64,000 bases of DNA from Streptococcus pyogenes (GTDB lineage: Bacteria; Bacillota; Bacilli; Lactobacillales; Streptococcaceae). Position numbers and translations under genes: made by a program. Under the pieces are notes generated by a model. That model saw only the letters and a list, made by a program, of their open reading frames with translations. It was not told where the DNA came from and searched no databases. Shown here in pieces: positions 1 through 9,417 of the stretch (within the stretch, counting starts at the first letter, position 1; each line of letters starts with the position of its first letter). The stretch is taken from positions 682,001 to 746,000 of the forward strand of contig NZ_LN831034.1 in the NCBI RefSeq assembly GCF_002055535.1. Reading direction: 5' to 3'.

Positions 1-1
1 A

Positions 2-220
2 TCAGTTGCCTTGTTTGGTGTGATAGCTTCTAGCGGTTTGAAAATCTTGATTGAATCCAAAGTTGATATGGATAATAAGAAAAACTTATTGATTGCTAGT
101 GTTATTTTGGTCTCTGGGATTGGAGGATTGATGCTTCAAGTAAATGGTCTTCAAATTTCAGGTGTCGCTTTCTCAACACTCCTTGGCATCATCTTATATC
201 AGGTACTTCCTGAAAAATAG
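2..220 (+). CDS. pyrP: Uracil permease, C-terminal fragment (5' end outside window)
   Basis: The frame is open from the first bases of the window and stops at TAG 218-220, so only about 72 C-terminal residues are present. They are hydrophobic, with two likely membrane spans (around LLIASVILVSGIGGLML and ISGVAFSTLLGIILYQV) and a short polar tail ending in LPEK. This fits the C-terminus of the UraA/PyrP nucleobase-cation symporter family, which imports uracil across the cytoplasmic membrane. The assignment leans on context: pyrB follows 60 bases later, as in the pyrR-pyrP-pyrB-carAB operons of Gram-positives. No terminator or promoter is visible between the two genes, so they are probably cotranscribed. 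Confidence 0.8.
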   Translation, partial: SVALFGVIASSGLKILIESKVDMDNKKNLLIASVILVSGIGGLMLQVNGLQISGVAFSTLLGIILYQVLPEK

Positions 221-280
221 GAAGAATTGTTGTTAGACCACTTACATAGTCATCAGTCGTTAGTGATAAAGGGGATAATC

Positions 281-1216
281 ATGTCAGTTGTAAATAATCG
301 CGTTGCACTTACCAATTTAGTTTCAATGGAAGCATTAACCACCGAAGAAGTTTTAGGTCTTATCAACCGTGGTTCAGAATATAAGGCTGGTAAAGTTGTT
401 ATTTCGGATCATCAAAAGGATCTTGTTGCCAATTTATTCTTTGAAAACTCCACCCGAACCCATAAGTCTTTTGAAGTGGCTGAGAAGAAACTCGGCTTGA
501 CAGTTCTTGATTTCAATGCTGATGCAAGTGCGGTTAACAAGGGAGAAAGTTTGTATGATACTGTGTTAACCATGAGTGCACTTGGAACAGACATCTGTGT
601 GATTCGTCACCCAGAAGATGATTATTACAAGGAATTAGTAGAAAGTCCAACTATTACAGCTTCCATTGTCAATGGAGGAGATGGTTCTGGACAACACCCG
701 AGTCAATGTTTACTTGACTTATTAACCATCTATGAAGAATTTGGACGCTTTGAAGGCTTAAAGATTGCGATCGCTGGTGACTTAACTCACTCTAGGGTGG
801 CAAAGTCCAACATGCAAATCCTCAAAAGATTAGGAGCAGAGCTTTATTTCTATGGACCTGAAGAATGGTATTCAGAAGCCTTTAATGCTTACGGCACTTA
901 TATTGCTATTGACCAGATTATTAAGGAATTGGATGTTCTTATGTTGCTGCGTGTACAGCACGAACGTCATGACGGCCATCAGAGTTTTTCAAAAGAAGGT
1001 TACCATCAAGCGTTTGGATTGACACAGGAACGTTACCAACAATTAAAAGATTCTGCTATTATTATGCATCCAGCTCCAGTTAATCGGGATGTGGAAATTG
1101 CAGATAGTTTGGTGGAAGCTCCTAAAGCGAGAATTGTATCTCAGATGGCTAATGGTGTCTTTGTTCGCATGGCTATTATTGAAGCCATTTTGAATGGTAG
1201 AAATAAAAACTCATGA
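281..1216 (+). CDS. pyrB: Aspartate carbamoyltransferase catalytic subunit
   Basis: PyrB condenses carbamoyl phosphate with aspartate, the committed step of pyrimidine synthesis in the cytoplasm. The 311-residue protein has the carbamoyl-phosphate motif FFENSTRT near residues 53-60, HPSQCLLDL in the middle, and a VQHERH segment typical of the aspartate-binding loop. The frame is open further upstream from a TTG at 227, but the ATG at 281 is chosen because it has a good ribosome binding site (AAGGGG, six bases upstream) and gives the usual family length. It lies between pyrP and carA with short gaps, consistent with one pyr operon under PyrR control from a leader outside the window. Confidence 0.97.
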
Positions 1217-1259
1217 TGAAAGATTAAAGCATGTTTAGAAGGTAGGAAAAGGTAGGAAA

Positions 1260-2342
1260 ATGACAAAACGATTACTTATTTTAGAAGACGGCACTATTTT
1301 TGAAGGAGAACCCTTTGGTGCTGATATTGATGTGACTGGTGAAATTGTCTTTAATACAGGAATGACAGGCTACCAAGAATCCATCACTGACCAATCCTAC
1401 AATGGGCAAATTTTAACCTTTACCTATCCTTTGATTGGAAATTATGGGATTAATCGAGATGACTATGAGTCCATTTCACCCACCTGTAAAGGGGTTGTTG
1501 TGTCTGAAGTCAGTCGGTTGGCAAGTAATTGGCGCAAGCAAATGACGCTAGATGCGTTCTTGAAAATAAAAGGGATTCCAGGGATTTCGGGAATTGATAC
1601 GAGAGCTTTGACCAAAATTATTCGGCAACACGGTACCATGAAAGCTACGATGGCAGATGATGGAGATAGTATCCAGCATTTAAAAGATCAACTGCGTGCA
1701 ACAGTCTTACCGACTAACACCATTGAACAAGTGTCAACTAAAACAGCTTATCCTGCACCAGGGATCGGGAAAAATATTGTATTGGTTGATTTTGGTTTAA
1801 AACATTCTATTTTAAGAGAATTTTCTAAAAGACAATGTAATATCACCGTTGTCCCTTTCAACATCACTGCAGAAGAAGTGCTCCAACTAAATCCGGATGG
1901 CTTGATGCTATCTAATGGCCCAGGAAACCCAGAAGATTTGCCAGAGGCTTTAGACATGATTCGTGGGGTACAAGGTAAGATTCCTATTTTTGGTATTTGT
2001 ATGGGACATCAACTCTTTAGTCTAGCAAATGGTGCTAAGACTTGTAAAATGACCTTTGGTCATCGTGGCTTTAACCATGCCGTTAGAGAAATTGCAACGG
2101 GAAGAATTGATTTTACCAGTCAAAACCATGGTTATGCCGTTGAACGTAGTAGTCTACCTGATACTTTAATGGTTACGCATGAAGACATTAACGATAAGAC
2201 GGTCGAAGGAGTGAAACATAGAGATTTTCCAGCTTTTTCAGTCCAATTTCACCCTGATGCGGCTCCAGGACCTCATGATGCCAGCTACTTATTTGACGAA
2301 TTTTTGGAAATGATTGATTCTTGGAGATGTACGAGTAAATAG
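1260..2342 (+). CDS. carA: Carbamoyl-phosphate synthase small (glutaminase) subunit
   Basis: CarA hydrolyses glutamine and passes ammonia to CarB. The 360-residue protein has the N-terminal CPSase small-chain domain (about 1-150) and a class I amidotransferase domain with the nucleophile Cys247 in FGICMGHQ and His331 in [12 protein letters not shown]. The third triad position, usually Glu in HPE, is Asp333 here. The start ATG follows a duplicated GGTAGGAAAA tract that supplies the ribosome binding site. It belongs to the pyr operon. The gap to carB (225 bases) is unusually long for this gene pair and holds a structured leader. Confidence 0.97.
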
Positions 2343-2567
2343 TAAATCAGTTGCAATTTCACGACTATATCACCTCTTGTTACTCTATTTATTAACATTT
2401 ACAGTAATATTATTTAATGTTGCTCTGTGAGGCAACAAATAGAGAAAGGAAGGCAAGGAGAACACAAGTAAATAATTTAGTAAAAAGTTAGGTTTTCAAA
2501 GAGATAAAGCTCTTATTGAGAAGTGCTGACTTTACCGCTTCTTGTGGTATTCTTGGTATCATTAATT
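2343..2567 (+). promoter_or_regulatory. carA-carB spacer with nested hairpin and stranded Shine-Dalgarno
   Basis: The spacer contains a nested stem: CTCTATTT (2383-2390) can pair with AAATAGAG (2437-2444), enclosing TGTTGC/GCAACA (2418-2423 with 2432-2437). A purine-rich AAGGAG (2455-2460) looks like a strong ribosome binding site, but no ATG, GTG or TTG follows at a usable distance and the carB ATG is 107 bases further on. No T-run terminator or consensus promoter is evident. It may be a regulatory leader, or an insertion that separated carB from its original ribosome binding site. Confidence 0.45.
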
Positions 2568-5500
2568 ATGCCAAAACGAAAAGATATTCAAAAAATCATG
2601 GTTATCGGGTCTGGCCCGATTATTATTGGACAAGCTGCTGAATTTGATTATGCAGGGACTCAGGCCTGTTTGGCTCTAAAAGAAGAAGGCTACAAAGTCA
2701 TACTTGTTAATTCAAATCCTGCAACGATTATGACAGATAAAGAAATCGCTGATAAGGTATATATTGAGCCTTTGACTCTTGAATTTGTTAATCGTATCAT
2801 TCGAAAAGAAAGGCCAGATGCCATACTGCCAACCTTAGGTGGCCAAACGGGCCTCAATATGGCAATGGCGTTATCTAAAGCTGGTATTCTTGATGATTTA
2901 GAGATTGAATTGTTAGGTACTAAGTTATCTGCGATTGATCAGGCAGAAGACAGAGACCTTTTCAAACAATTAATGCAAGAACTAGACCAACCCATTCCAG
3001 AATCTACAATTGTTAAAACAGTTGATGAAGCTGTTACATTTGCTAGAGATATCGGTTATCCAGTCATTGTGCGCCCAGCTTTTACTCTTGGTGGAACTGG
3101 TGGAGGAATATGTAGTAGTGAAGAAGAACTTTGTGAAATTACTGAAAACGGCCTAAAGTTATCACCAGTCACACAGTGTTTGATTGAACGCTCAATTGCT
3201 GGCTTCAAAGAAATTGAATACGAAGTAATGCGAGATAGTGCTGATAACGCGCTGGTTGTTTGTAATATGGAAAACTTTGATCCCGTAGGGATTCACACAG
3301 GAGATTCTATTGTATTTGCACCAACACAGACCCTTTCTGATATTGAAAATCAAATGTTACGTGATGCTAGTTTAAAAATAATTCGAGCTCTGAAAATTGA
3401 AGGTGGCTGTAACGTCCAGTTAGCACTAGATCCTTATAGTTTCAAATATTATGTTATTGAAGTAAATCCTAGAGTGTCTCGTTCCTCTGCCCTTGCTTCA
3501 AAAGCAACAGGTTATCCCATTGCCAAATTGGCTGCAAAGATTGCTGTTGGCCTAACACTTGATGAAATGATTAACCCTATCACAGGCACTACTTACGCTA
3601 TGTTTGAACCTGCCCTTGATTACGTTGTTGCTAAAATTCCGCGTTTTCCGTTTGATAAATTTGAACATGGTGAACGCCAACTGGGAACTCAAATGAAAGC
3701 AACAGGTGAAGTCATGGCTATTGGCCGTAATTTGGAAGAGTCCTTACTAAAAGCCTGTCGTTCTTTAGAAATTGGTGTTTGCCATAATGAGATGACAAGT
3801 TTAAGTAACATTAGTGATGAAGAGTTAGTGACTAAAGTGATTAAAGCTCAAGATGATCGACTTTTTTACTTGTCAGAAGCAATACGACGAGGTTATAGTA
3901 TCGAAGAACTTGAGAGCTTGACCAAGATTGATTTATTTTTCTTGGATAAATTACTTCATATTGTTGAAATAGAGCAAGAATTACAAATGCATGTTGACCA
4001 TTTGGAAAGCCTCAAAAAAGCAAAGCGTTATGGATTTTCAGATCAAAAAATTGCAGAAATTTGGCAAAAGGATGAAAGTGATATCAGAGCGATGAGACAT
4101 TCTCATAGCCTGTATCCTGTCTATAAAATGGTAGATACTTGTGCAGCTGAATTTGATGCTAAAACCCCTTATTTTTATTCAACATATGAGTTGGAAAATG
4201 AATCTGTTCAGTCGAATAAAGAATCAATTTTAGTTTTAGGTTCAGGCCCTATTCGTATTGGTCAAGGGGTTGAATTTGACTACGCAACGGTTCATTCTGT
4301 TAAAGCCATCCAAAAAGCTGGCTATGAAGCCATTATCATGAATTCAAATCCGGAGACTGTATCTACAGATTTTTCGGTATCAGATAAATTATATTTTGAA
4401 CCGTTAACCTTTGAAGACGTCATGAATGTGATAGATTTAGAGCAGCCTAAGGGAGTAATAGTTCAGTTTGGAGGACAAACTGCTATTAACTTAGCACAAG
4501 CACTTTCTGAGGCGGGTGTTACAATATTAGGAACACAAGTAGAGGATTTGGATAGGGCTGAAGACAGAGATTTATTTGAAAAGGCGTTGAAAGAGCTTGG
4601 AATCCCACAACCACAAGGTCAAACGGCAACTAATGAAGAAGAAGCTTTAGAGGCAGCTAAAAAAATTGGTTTTCCAGTCTTAGTTAGACCTTCTTACGTA
4701 CTTGGTGGCCGGGCTATGGAAATTGTTGAAAACAAAGAAGATCTTAGAGAATATATAAGAACAGCGGTTAAAGCAAGTCCTGAACATCCTATCTTAGTGG
4801 ACTCTTATATTTTCGGTAAGGAGTGTGAAGTGGATGCCATTTCAGATGGAAAATCAGTCTTAATTCCTGGTATTATGGAGCACATCGAAAGAGCAGGTGT
4901 TCATTCAGGAGATTCAATGGCAGTTTATCCGCCACAGCAATTATCTAAGCAAATTCAAGAAACAATAGCTGAGTATACTAAACGTTTAGCCATTGGGTTA
5001 AATTGTATTGGTATGATGAATGTTCAATTTGTTATTAAAAATGAACAAGTTTATGTTATTGAAGTGAATCCACGCGCTAGTCGTACCGTACCTTTCTTAT
5101 CAAAAGTAACAGGTATTCCGATGGCTCAGATTGCTACTAAGTTGATTTTAGGTCAAACATTAAAGGATCTAGGATATGAAGATGGTCTTTATCCCCAAAG
5201 TCCACTGGTGCATATCAAAGCGCCTGTGTTTTCATTTACAAAGTTGGCACAGGTTGATAGTCTTTTAGGTCCTGAAATGAAATCAACTGGAGAAGTAATG
5301 GGTTCGGATACTAGTCTTGAAAAAGCACTTTATAAAGCGTTTGAAGCCAATAATTCTCATTTATCAGAATTTGGTCAAATTGTCTTTACTATAGCAGATG
5401 ATAGTAAGGCAGAAGCTCTAAGTCTAGCAAGACGATTTAAGGCGATTGGCTATCAAATTATGGCTACTCAAGGTACAGCAGCTTACTTTGCTGAGCAAGG

Positions 5501-5744
5501 CTTAAGCGCGTGTTTAGTTGGAAAAATTGGTGATGCTGCCAATGACATCCCGACACTCGTGCGACATGGTCACGTTCAGGCAATTGTTAATACAGTTGGA
5601 ATTAAACGCACAGCTGATAAAGACGGACAGATGATTAGAAGTTCAGCTATTGAACAAGGAGTTCCTTTATTTACAGCTTTAGATACCGCAAAAGCTATGT
5701 TAACGGTTTTAGAAAGCAGATGCTTTAACATCGAAGCGATATAA
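2568..5744 (+). CDS. carB: Carbamoyl-phosphate synthase large subunit
   Basis: CarB makes carbamoyl phosphate from bicarbonate, ammonia and two ATP, for pyrimidines and arginine. The 1058-residue protein shows the internal duplication of the family: two carboxyphosphate/carbamate ATP-grasp halves, each beginning with a GSGPI(I/R)IGQ(A/G) motif (near residues 15 and 560) and containing the EVNPR(V/A)SR signature. An allosteric MGS-like domain sits at the C-terminus. The start is the ATG before PKRKDIQK. An in-frame GTG at 2523 would add a 15-residue hydrophobic extension and is not favoured. The chosen ATG has no recognisable ribosome binding site, which is odd for such an abundant enzyme. Confidence 0.96.
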   Translation: MPKRKDIQKIMVIGSGPIIIGQAAEFDYAGTQACLALKEEGYKVILVNSNPATIMTDKEIADKVYIEPLTLEFVNRIIRKERPDAILPTLGGQTGLNMAMALSKAGILDDLEIELLGTKLSAIDQAEDRDLFKQLMQELDQPIPESTIVKTVDEAVTFARDIGYPVIVRPAFTLGGTGGGICSSEEELCEITENGLKLSPVTQCLIERSIAGFKEIEYEVMRDSADNALVVCNMENFDPVGIHTGDSIVFAPTQTLSDIENQMLRDASLKIIRALKIEGGCNVQLALDPYSFKYYVIEVNPRVSRSSALASKATGYPIAKLAAKIAVGLTLDEMINPITGTTYAMFEPALDYVVAKIPRFPFDKFEHGERQLGTQMKATGEVMAIGRNLEESLLKACRSLEIGVCHNEMTSLSNISDEELVTKVIKAQDDRLFYLSEAIRRGYSIEELESLTKIDLFFLDKLLHIVEIEQELQMHVDHLESLKKAKRYGFSDQKIAEIWQKDESDIRAMRHSHSLYPVYKMVDTCAAEFDAKTPYFYSTYELENESVQSNKESILVLGSGPIRIGQGVEFDYATVHSVKAIQKAGYEAIIMNSNPETVSTDFSVSDKLYFEPLTFEDVMNVIDLEQPKGVIVQFGGQTAINLAQALSEAGVTILGTQVEDLDRAEDRDLFEKALKELGIPQPQGQTATNEEEALEAAKKIGFPVLVRPSYVLGGRAMEIVENKEDLREYIRTAVKASPEHPILVDSYIFGKECEVDAISDGKSVLIPGIMEHIERAGVHSGDSMAVYPPQQLSKQIQETIAEYTKRLAIGLNCIGMMNVQFVIKNEQVYVIEVNPRASRTVPFLSKVTGIPMAQIATKLILGQTLKDLGYEDGLYPQSPLVHIKAPVFSFTKLAQVDSLLGPEMKSTGEVMGSDTSLEKALYKAFEANNSHLSEFGQIVFTIADDSKAEALSLARRFKAIGYQIMATQGTAAYFAEQGLSACLVGKIGDAANDIPTLVRHGHVQAIVNTVGIKRTADKDGQMIRSSAIEQGVPLFTALDTAKAMLTVLESRCFNIEAI

Positions 5745-5750
5745 AAATTA

Positions 5751-5790
5751 AAAAAATCATTTTTAAGAAAACTTAAAAATGATTTTTTTA
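5751..5790 (+). terminator. Rho-independent terminator of the pyr operon
   Basis: An A-rich stem (AAAAAATCATTTTTAAG) pairs with its complement across an AAAA loop and runs into TTTTTTT. It begins seven bases after the carB stop codon. Confidence 0.9.
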
Positions 5791-5885
5791 GATTATAATG
5801 ACAAAAGTTTCAGTAAGCTATTAATTTGTCATAGCATATAAGTCATTATCTTGTGGCTTGTTTTCGACTAAGGGCTAAGAATTTC

Positions 5886-5914
5886 TTGACAACAATATAA
5901 AAAGGTCATATACT
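5886..5914 (+). promoter_or_regulatory. Sigma-70 promoter of the MacAB-like operon
   Basis: TTGACA (5886-5891), a 17-base spacer and TATACT (5909-5914) form a near-consensus promoter. The predicted start is about 30 bases before the ATG at 5951, leaving room for the GAGGAGG ribosome binding site. Confidence 0.85.
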
Positions 5915-5950
5915 TGTCTTATACAAATAGTACAAAAGAGGAGGATAGAA

Positions 5951-7222
5951 ATGTCTAAAAGAGGAAAAATTAAAATAACAACGAAAACAAAGCTTATTAC
6001 AGCTAGTGTTATAACGCTAGTATTAATTATAACTGGAATAGTCTTGTGGAAACAACAACGAAATACGCTAACAGCTGATATCGCTAAAGAACCTTACTCT
6101 ACTGTTAGTGTAACTGAAGGGAGTATTGCTTCTTCGACTTTACTATCAGGTACTGTAAAGGCTTTATCAGAGGAATATATTTATTTTGATGCTAATAAAG
6201 GAAATGATGCAACTGTTACAGTTAAAGTAGGTGATCAGGTAACGCAGGGCCAGCAATTAGTTCAATATAATACAACAACAGCTCAGTCAGCTTATGATAC
6301 TGCTGTTAGGAGTCTTAACAAGATTGGCCGACAAATTAATCATCTTAAAACATACGGAGTTCCTGCTGTTAGTACAGAAACTAATAGAGATGAAGCTACC
6401 GGTGAAGAGACGACAACAACAGTTCAACCATCAGCTCAGCAAAATGCTAATTATAAACAGCAGCTGCAAGATTTAAATGATGCTTATGCAGATGCACAAG
6501 CAGAAGTAAATAAAGCGCAGATAGCGTTAAATGATACAGTAGTTATCAGTAGTGTCTCTGGAACTGTTGTGGAAGTAAATAATGATATTGATCCTTCTTC
6601 AAAGAACAGTCAAACACTTGTTCACGTAGCAACCGAAGGACAGCTTCAGGTGAAAGGAACATTGACAGAGTATGATTTAGCAAACGTTAAGGTTGGTCAA
6701 TCTGTAAAAATTAAGTCTAAAGTTTATTCTAATCAAGAATGGACTGGAAAAATATCATATGTTTCAAACTATCCAACTGAGTCTAATGCAGGTTCAACAA
6801 CGCCAGCAGGTAGCACTGGAGCGGGAAGTTCTACAGGAGCTACCTATGATTACAAGATTGATATTATAAGTCCTCTCAACCAGCTTAAACAAGGCTTCAC
6901 TGTTTCTGTTGAGGTTGTTAATGAAGCAAAACAGGCCTTAGTTCCTTTAACGGCTGTTATTAAGAAAGATAAAAAACACTATGTTTGGACTTATGATGAT
7001 GCTACTGGCAAAGCCAAAAAAGTAGAGGTGACACTTGGAAACGCAGATGCACAACAACAAGAAATTCATAAAGGAGTAGCTGTTGGTGACATTGTTATTG
7101 CCAATCCAGATAAAAATATCAAACCGGATAAAAAACTAGAAGGGGTTATTTCAATAGGTACCAACACAAAACCGGAAAAAGATTCTCAATCAAAGAATAA
7201 AAAATCAGGGGTGGATAAATAG
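5951..7222 (+). CDS. HlyD/MacA-like membrane fusion protein of an ABC exporter
   Basis: This 423-residue protein has a basic N-terminus, one membrane anchor (about residues 13-33) and an extracellular adaptor. A split lipoyl-like domain (GDQVTQGQQLVQYN near 100, then VSGTVVEVNNDIDP near 200) flanks an alpha-helical, Gln/Asn-rich segment predicted as a coiled coil. A Gly/Ser/Thr-rich insert lies near residue 280, followed by beta-barrel and membrane-proximal parts. Such proteins pair with MacB-type ATPase and permease subunits in Gram-positives that export or resist peptides. The ATPase and permease genes follow directly, with a one-base overlap to the first. The substrate cannot be told from sequence. 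Confidence 0.88.
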   Translation: MSKRGKIKITTKTKLITASVITLVLIITGIVLWKQQRNTLTADIAKEPYSTVSVTEGSIASSTLLSGTVKALSEEYIYFDANKGNDATVTVKVGDQVTQGQQLVQYNTTTAQSAYDTAVRSLNKIGRQINHLKTYGVPAVSTETNRDEATGEETTTTVQPSAQQNANYKQQLQDLNDAYADAQAEVNKAQIALNDTVVISSVSGTVVEVNNDIDPSSKNSQTLVHVATEGQLQVKGTLTEYDLANVKVGQSVKIKSKVYSNQEWTGKISYVSNYPTESNAGSTTPAGSTGAGSSTGATYDYKIDIISPLNQLKQGFTVSVEVVNEAKQALVPLTAVIKKDKKHYVWTYDDATGKAKKVEVTLGNADAQQQEIHKGVAVGDIVIANPDKNIKPDKKLEGVISIGTNTKPEKDSQSKNKKSGVDK

Positions 7223-7932
7223 TGTCGCATGAAAAAAAACAATTAATGCAATTATCAAATATTGTGAAGAGCTATCAAAATGGGGATCAAGTTCTTAAAG
7301 TTTTGAAAGGTATTAATTTAACAGTATATGAGGGTGAATTTTTAGCTATTATGGGTCCGTCTGGTTCGGGAAAATCAACACTAATGAATATTATTGGTTT
7401 ATTAGATCGTCCAACATCCGGAGATTACACATTACATAATACTAAAATAGAAATCCTTAATGATCGTGAATTAGCAAAAGTACGAAATGATGAAATCGGC
7501 TTTGTCTTTCAACAATTCTTTCTGTTAGCTAAATTAACTGCATTACAAAATGTTGAATTGCCTCTTATTTATGCTGGTGTAAACGTCTCAAAAAGACGTG
7601 AACAGGCTAAGCAATTTCTTGAAAAAGTAGGACTTGGACGACGTATCAAACATCTACCGTCAGAACTGTCAGGAGGTCAAAAGCAAAGGGTGGCTATCGC
7701 ACGAGCTTTAGTAAATGACCCATCTATTATTTTAGCGGATGAACCAACAGGTGCACTAGATACTAAAACAGGTCAGCAAATTATGGAACTCTTGACAGAG
7801 TTAAACAAAGAAGGTAAAACAATTATTATGGTTACTCATGAACCAGAAATTGCTGATTTTGCAACTCGGAAAATTATTATTCGTGATGGTGATATCACAA
7901 CGGATACTACAGCTAGTGTTGTTATTGACTAG
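7222..7932 (+). CDS. ABC transporter ATP-binding protein (MacB/LolD type)
   Basis: A 236-residue ATPase with Walker A GPSGSGKST (45-53), Q-loop FVFQQFF, signature LSGGQKQR, Walker B IILADEPTG and the switch His in VTHEP. It powers the neighbouring membrane fusion protein and permease. It starts at a GTG sharing one base with the preceding TAG, a usual sign of translational coupling. The family includes transporters of antimicrobial peptides, lipoproteins and bacteriocins. Confidence 0.94.
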   Translation: MSHEKKQLMQLSNIVKSYQNGDQVLKVLKGINLTVYEGEFLAIMGPSGSGKSTLMNIIGLLDRPTSGDYTLHNTKIEILNDRELAKVRNDEIGFVFQQFFLLAKLTALQNVELPLIYAGVNVSKRREQAKQFLEKVGLGRRIKHLPSELSGGQKQRVAIARALVNDPSIILADEPTGALDTKTGQQIMELLTELNKEGKTIIMVTHEPEIADFATRKIIIRDGDITTDTTASVVID

Positions 7933-7943
7933 GAGGAAAAATA

Positions 7944-9164
7944 ATGGAAAATTGGAAATTCGCTCTTAGCTCAATTTGGGGGCATAAGATGCGCTCAATC
8001 CTGACAATGTTGGGAATTATCATCGGTGTAGCAGCAGTTGTGATTATTATGGGGTTGGGAAATGCTATGAAAAATAGTGTAACAAGCACATTTTCTAGCA
8101 AGCAAAAAGATATTCAACTCTATTTTCAAGAAAAAGGAGAAGAAGAAGACCTGTATGCCGGATTGCACACGCATGAAAATAATCACGAAGTGAAGCCAGA
8201 GTGGTTAGAACAAATTGTTAAAGATATCGATGGTATTGATTCTTATTACTTTACCAATTCTGCTACTTCTACTATTTCGTATGAAAAAAAGAAAGTAGAC
8301 AATGCTTCGATCATAGGGGTAAGTAAAGATTATTTTAATATAAAAAACTATGATATCGTAGCTGGTCGTACACTAACAGATAATGATTATTCTAATTTTT
8401 CGCGTATCATTCTTTTAGATACAGTATTAGCCGATGACCTATTTGGCAAAGGTAATTATAAGTCAGCTTTAAATAAAGTGGTAAGTTTATCTGATAAAGA
8501 TTATTTAGTTATTGGTGTTTATAAAACTGATCAGACGCCAGTTTCTTTTGATGGATTATCAGGCGGCGCTGTCATGGCGAATACTCAGGTAGCTTCAGAG
8601 TTTGGCACCAAAGAAATAGGATCTATCTACATTCATGTGAACGATATTCAAAACAGTATGAACTTAGGAAATCAAGCAGCTGATATGCTAACCAACATAT
8701 CGCATATTAAAGATGGACAGTACGCTGTCCCTGATAATAGCAAAATCGTTGAAGAAATCAATAGTCAGTTCAGTATCATGACAACAGTCATAGGTTCAAT
8801 TGCAGCGATCTCTCTTTTAGTGGGAGGAATTGGTGTTATGAATATTATGTTGGTATCTGTCACAGAGCGAACTAGAGAAATTGGTTTACGTAAAGCACTT
8901 GGTGCAACACGCCTGAAAATTTTATCACAATTTTTGATTGAATCCGTTGTTCTAACAGTTCTTGGAGGCTTGATAGGATTATTATTAGCTCAATTAAGTG
9001 TAGGGGCTTTAGGAAATGCGATGACATTAAAAGGAGCTTGTATTTCTCTTGATGTGGCCTTAATAGCAGTTTTATTTTCTGCCTCAATAGGTGTCTTTTT
9101 TGGAATGTTGCCAGCTAATAAAGCTAGTAAGTTAGATCCAATTGAGGCATTACGTTATGAATAG
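7944..9164 (+). CDS. ABC transporter permease (MacB/FtsX family)
   Basis: The 406-residue protein has the MacB topology: one N-terminal membrane span (about 18-42, SILTMLGIIIGVAAVVIIMG), a large extracellular domain (about 45-270), and three C-terminal spans with the conserved TERTREIGLRKALGATR loop between the first two. It starts 12 bases after the ATPase gene with an AGGAGG ribosome binding site. Together the three genes encode a Gram-positive MacAB-like tripartite system. The substrate is unknown. Pneumococcal relatives have been linked to antimicrobial peptide tolerance. Confidence 0.92.
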   Translation: MENWKFALSSIWGHKMRSILTMLGIIIGVAAVVIIMGLGNAMKNSVTSTFSSKQKDIQLYFQEKGEEEDLYAGLHTHENNHEVKPEWLEQIVKDIDGIDSYYFTNSATSTISYEKKKVDNASIIGVSKDYFNIKNYDIVAGRTLTDNDYSNFSRIILLDTVLADDLFGKGNYKSALNKVVSLSDKDYLVIGVYKTDQTPVSFDGLSGGAVMANTQVASEFGTKEIGSIYIHVNDIQNSMNLGNQAADMLTNISHIKDGQYAVPDNSKIVEEINSQFSIMTTVIGSIAAISLLVGGIGVMNIMLVSVTERTREIGLRKALGATRLKILSQFLIESVVLTVLGGLIGLLLAQLSVGALGNAMTLKGACISLDVALIAVLFSASIGVFFGMLPANKASKLDPIEALRYE

Positions 9165-9347
9165 AATAGTTCGTATCAATTAATCTATAGACGCTGACTA
9201 GTTTAACGTCTGATTATACCTAGTTTTTGTATTAGCACAGTAGTTATATCATTGAAGTGTTAGTGCATTTTTTGAGGTGATAATATCTAGCAAAGCTATC
9301 ATTGGTATGATGATGTGGATAGCGTATAAGTGATACATCTCTTATTT

Positions 9348-9371
9348 CTAGCTGAACTTCGGTTCGGCTAG
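9348..9371 (+). other. Hairpin with C(TTCG)G tetraloop in the leader before the phosphodiesterase gene
   Basis: CTAGCTGAAC pairs with GTTCGGCTAG (one wobble) across a TTCG loop closed by C-G, an exceptionally stable RNA tetraloop. No T-run follows, so it is a poor intrinsic terminator. It sits 47 bases before the start codon of the next gene. The rest of the 9165-9417 gap shows only a weak AGACG/CGTCT dyad. Confidence 0.6.
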
Positions 9372-9417
9372 GAAGTTGTCAGGCAATGAGTTGTTTAAAA
9401 TAAAGGAGATTAGTTCA

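Noticed and set aside
2523..2567. N-terminal hydrophobic extension of CarB from a GTG
   Set aside because: No ribosome binding site precedes the GTG, the enzyme is cytoplasmic and family length fits the ATG at 2568. Kept only as an oddity.
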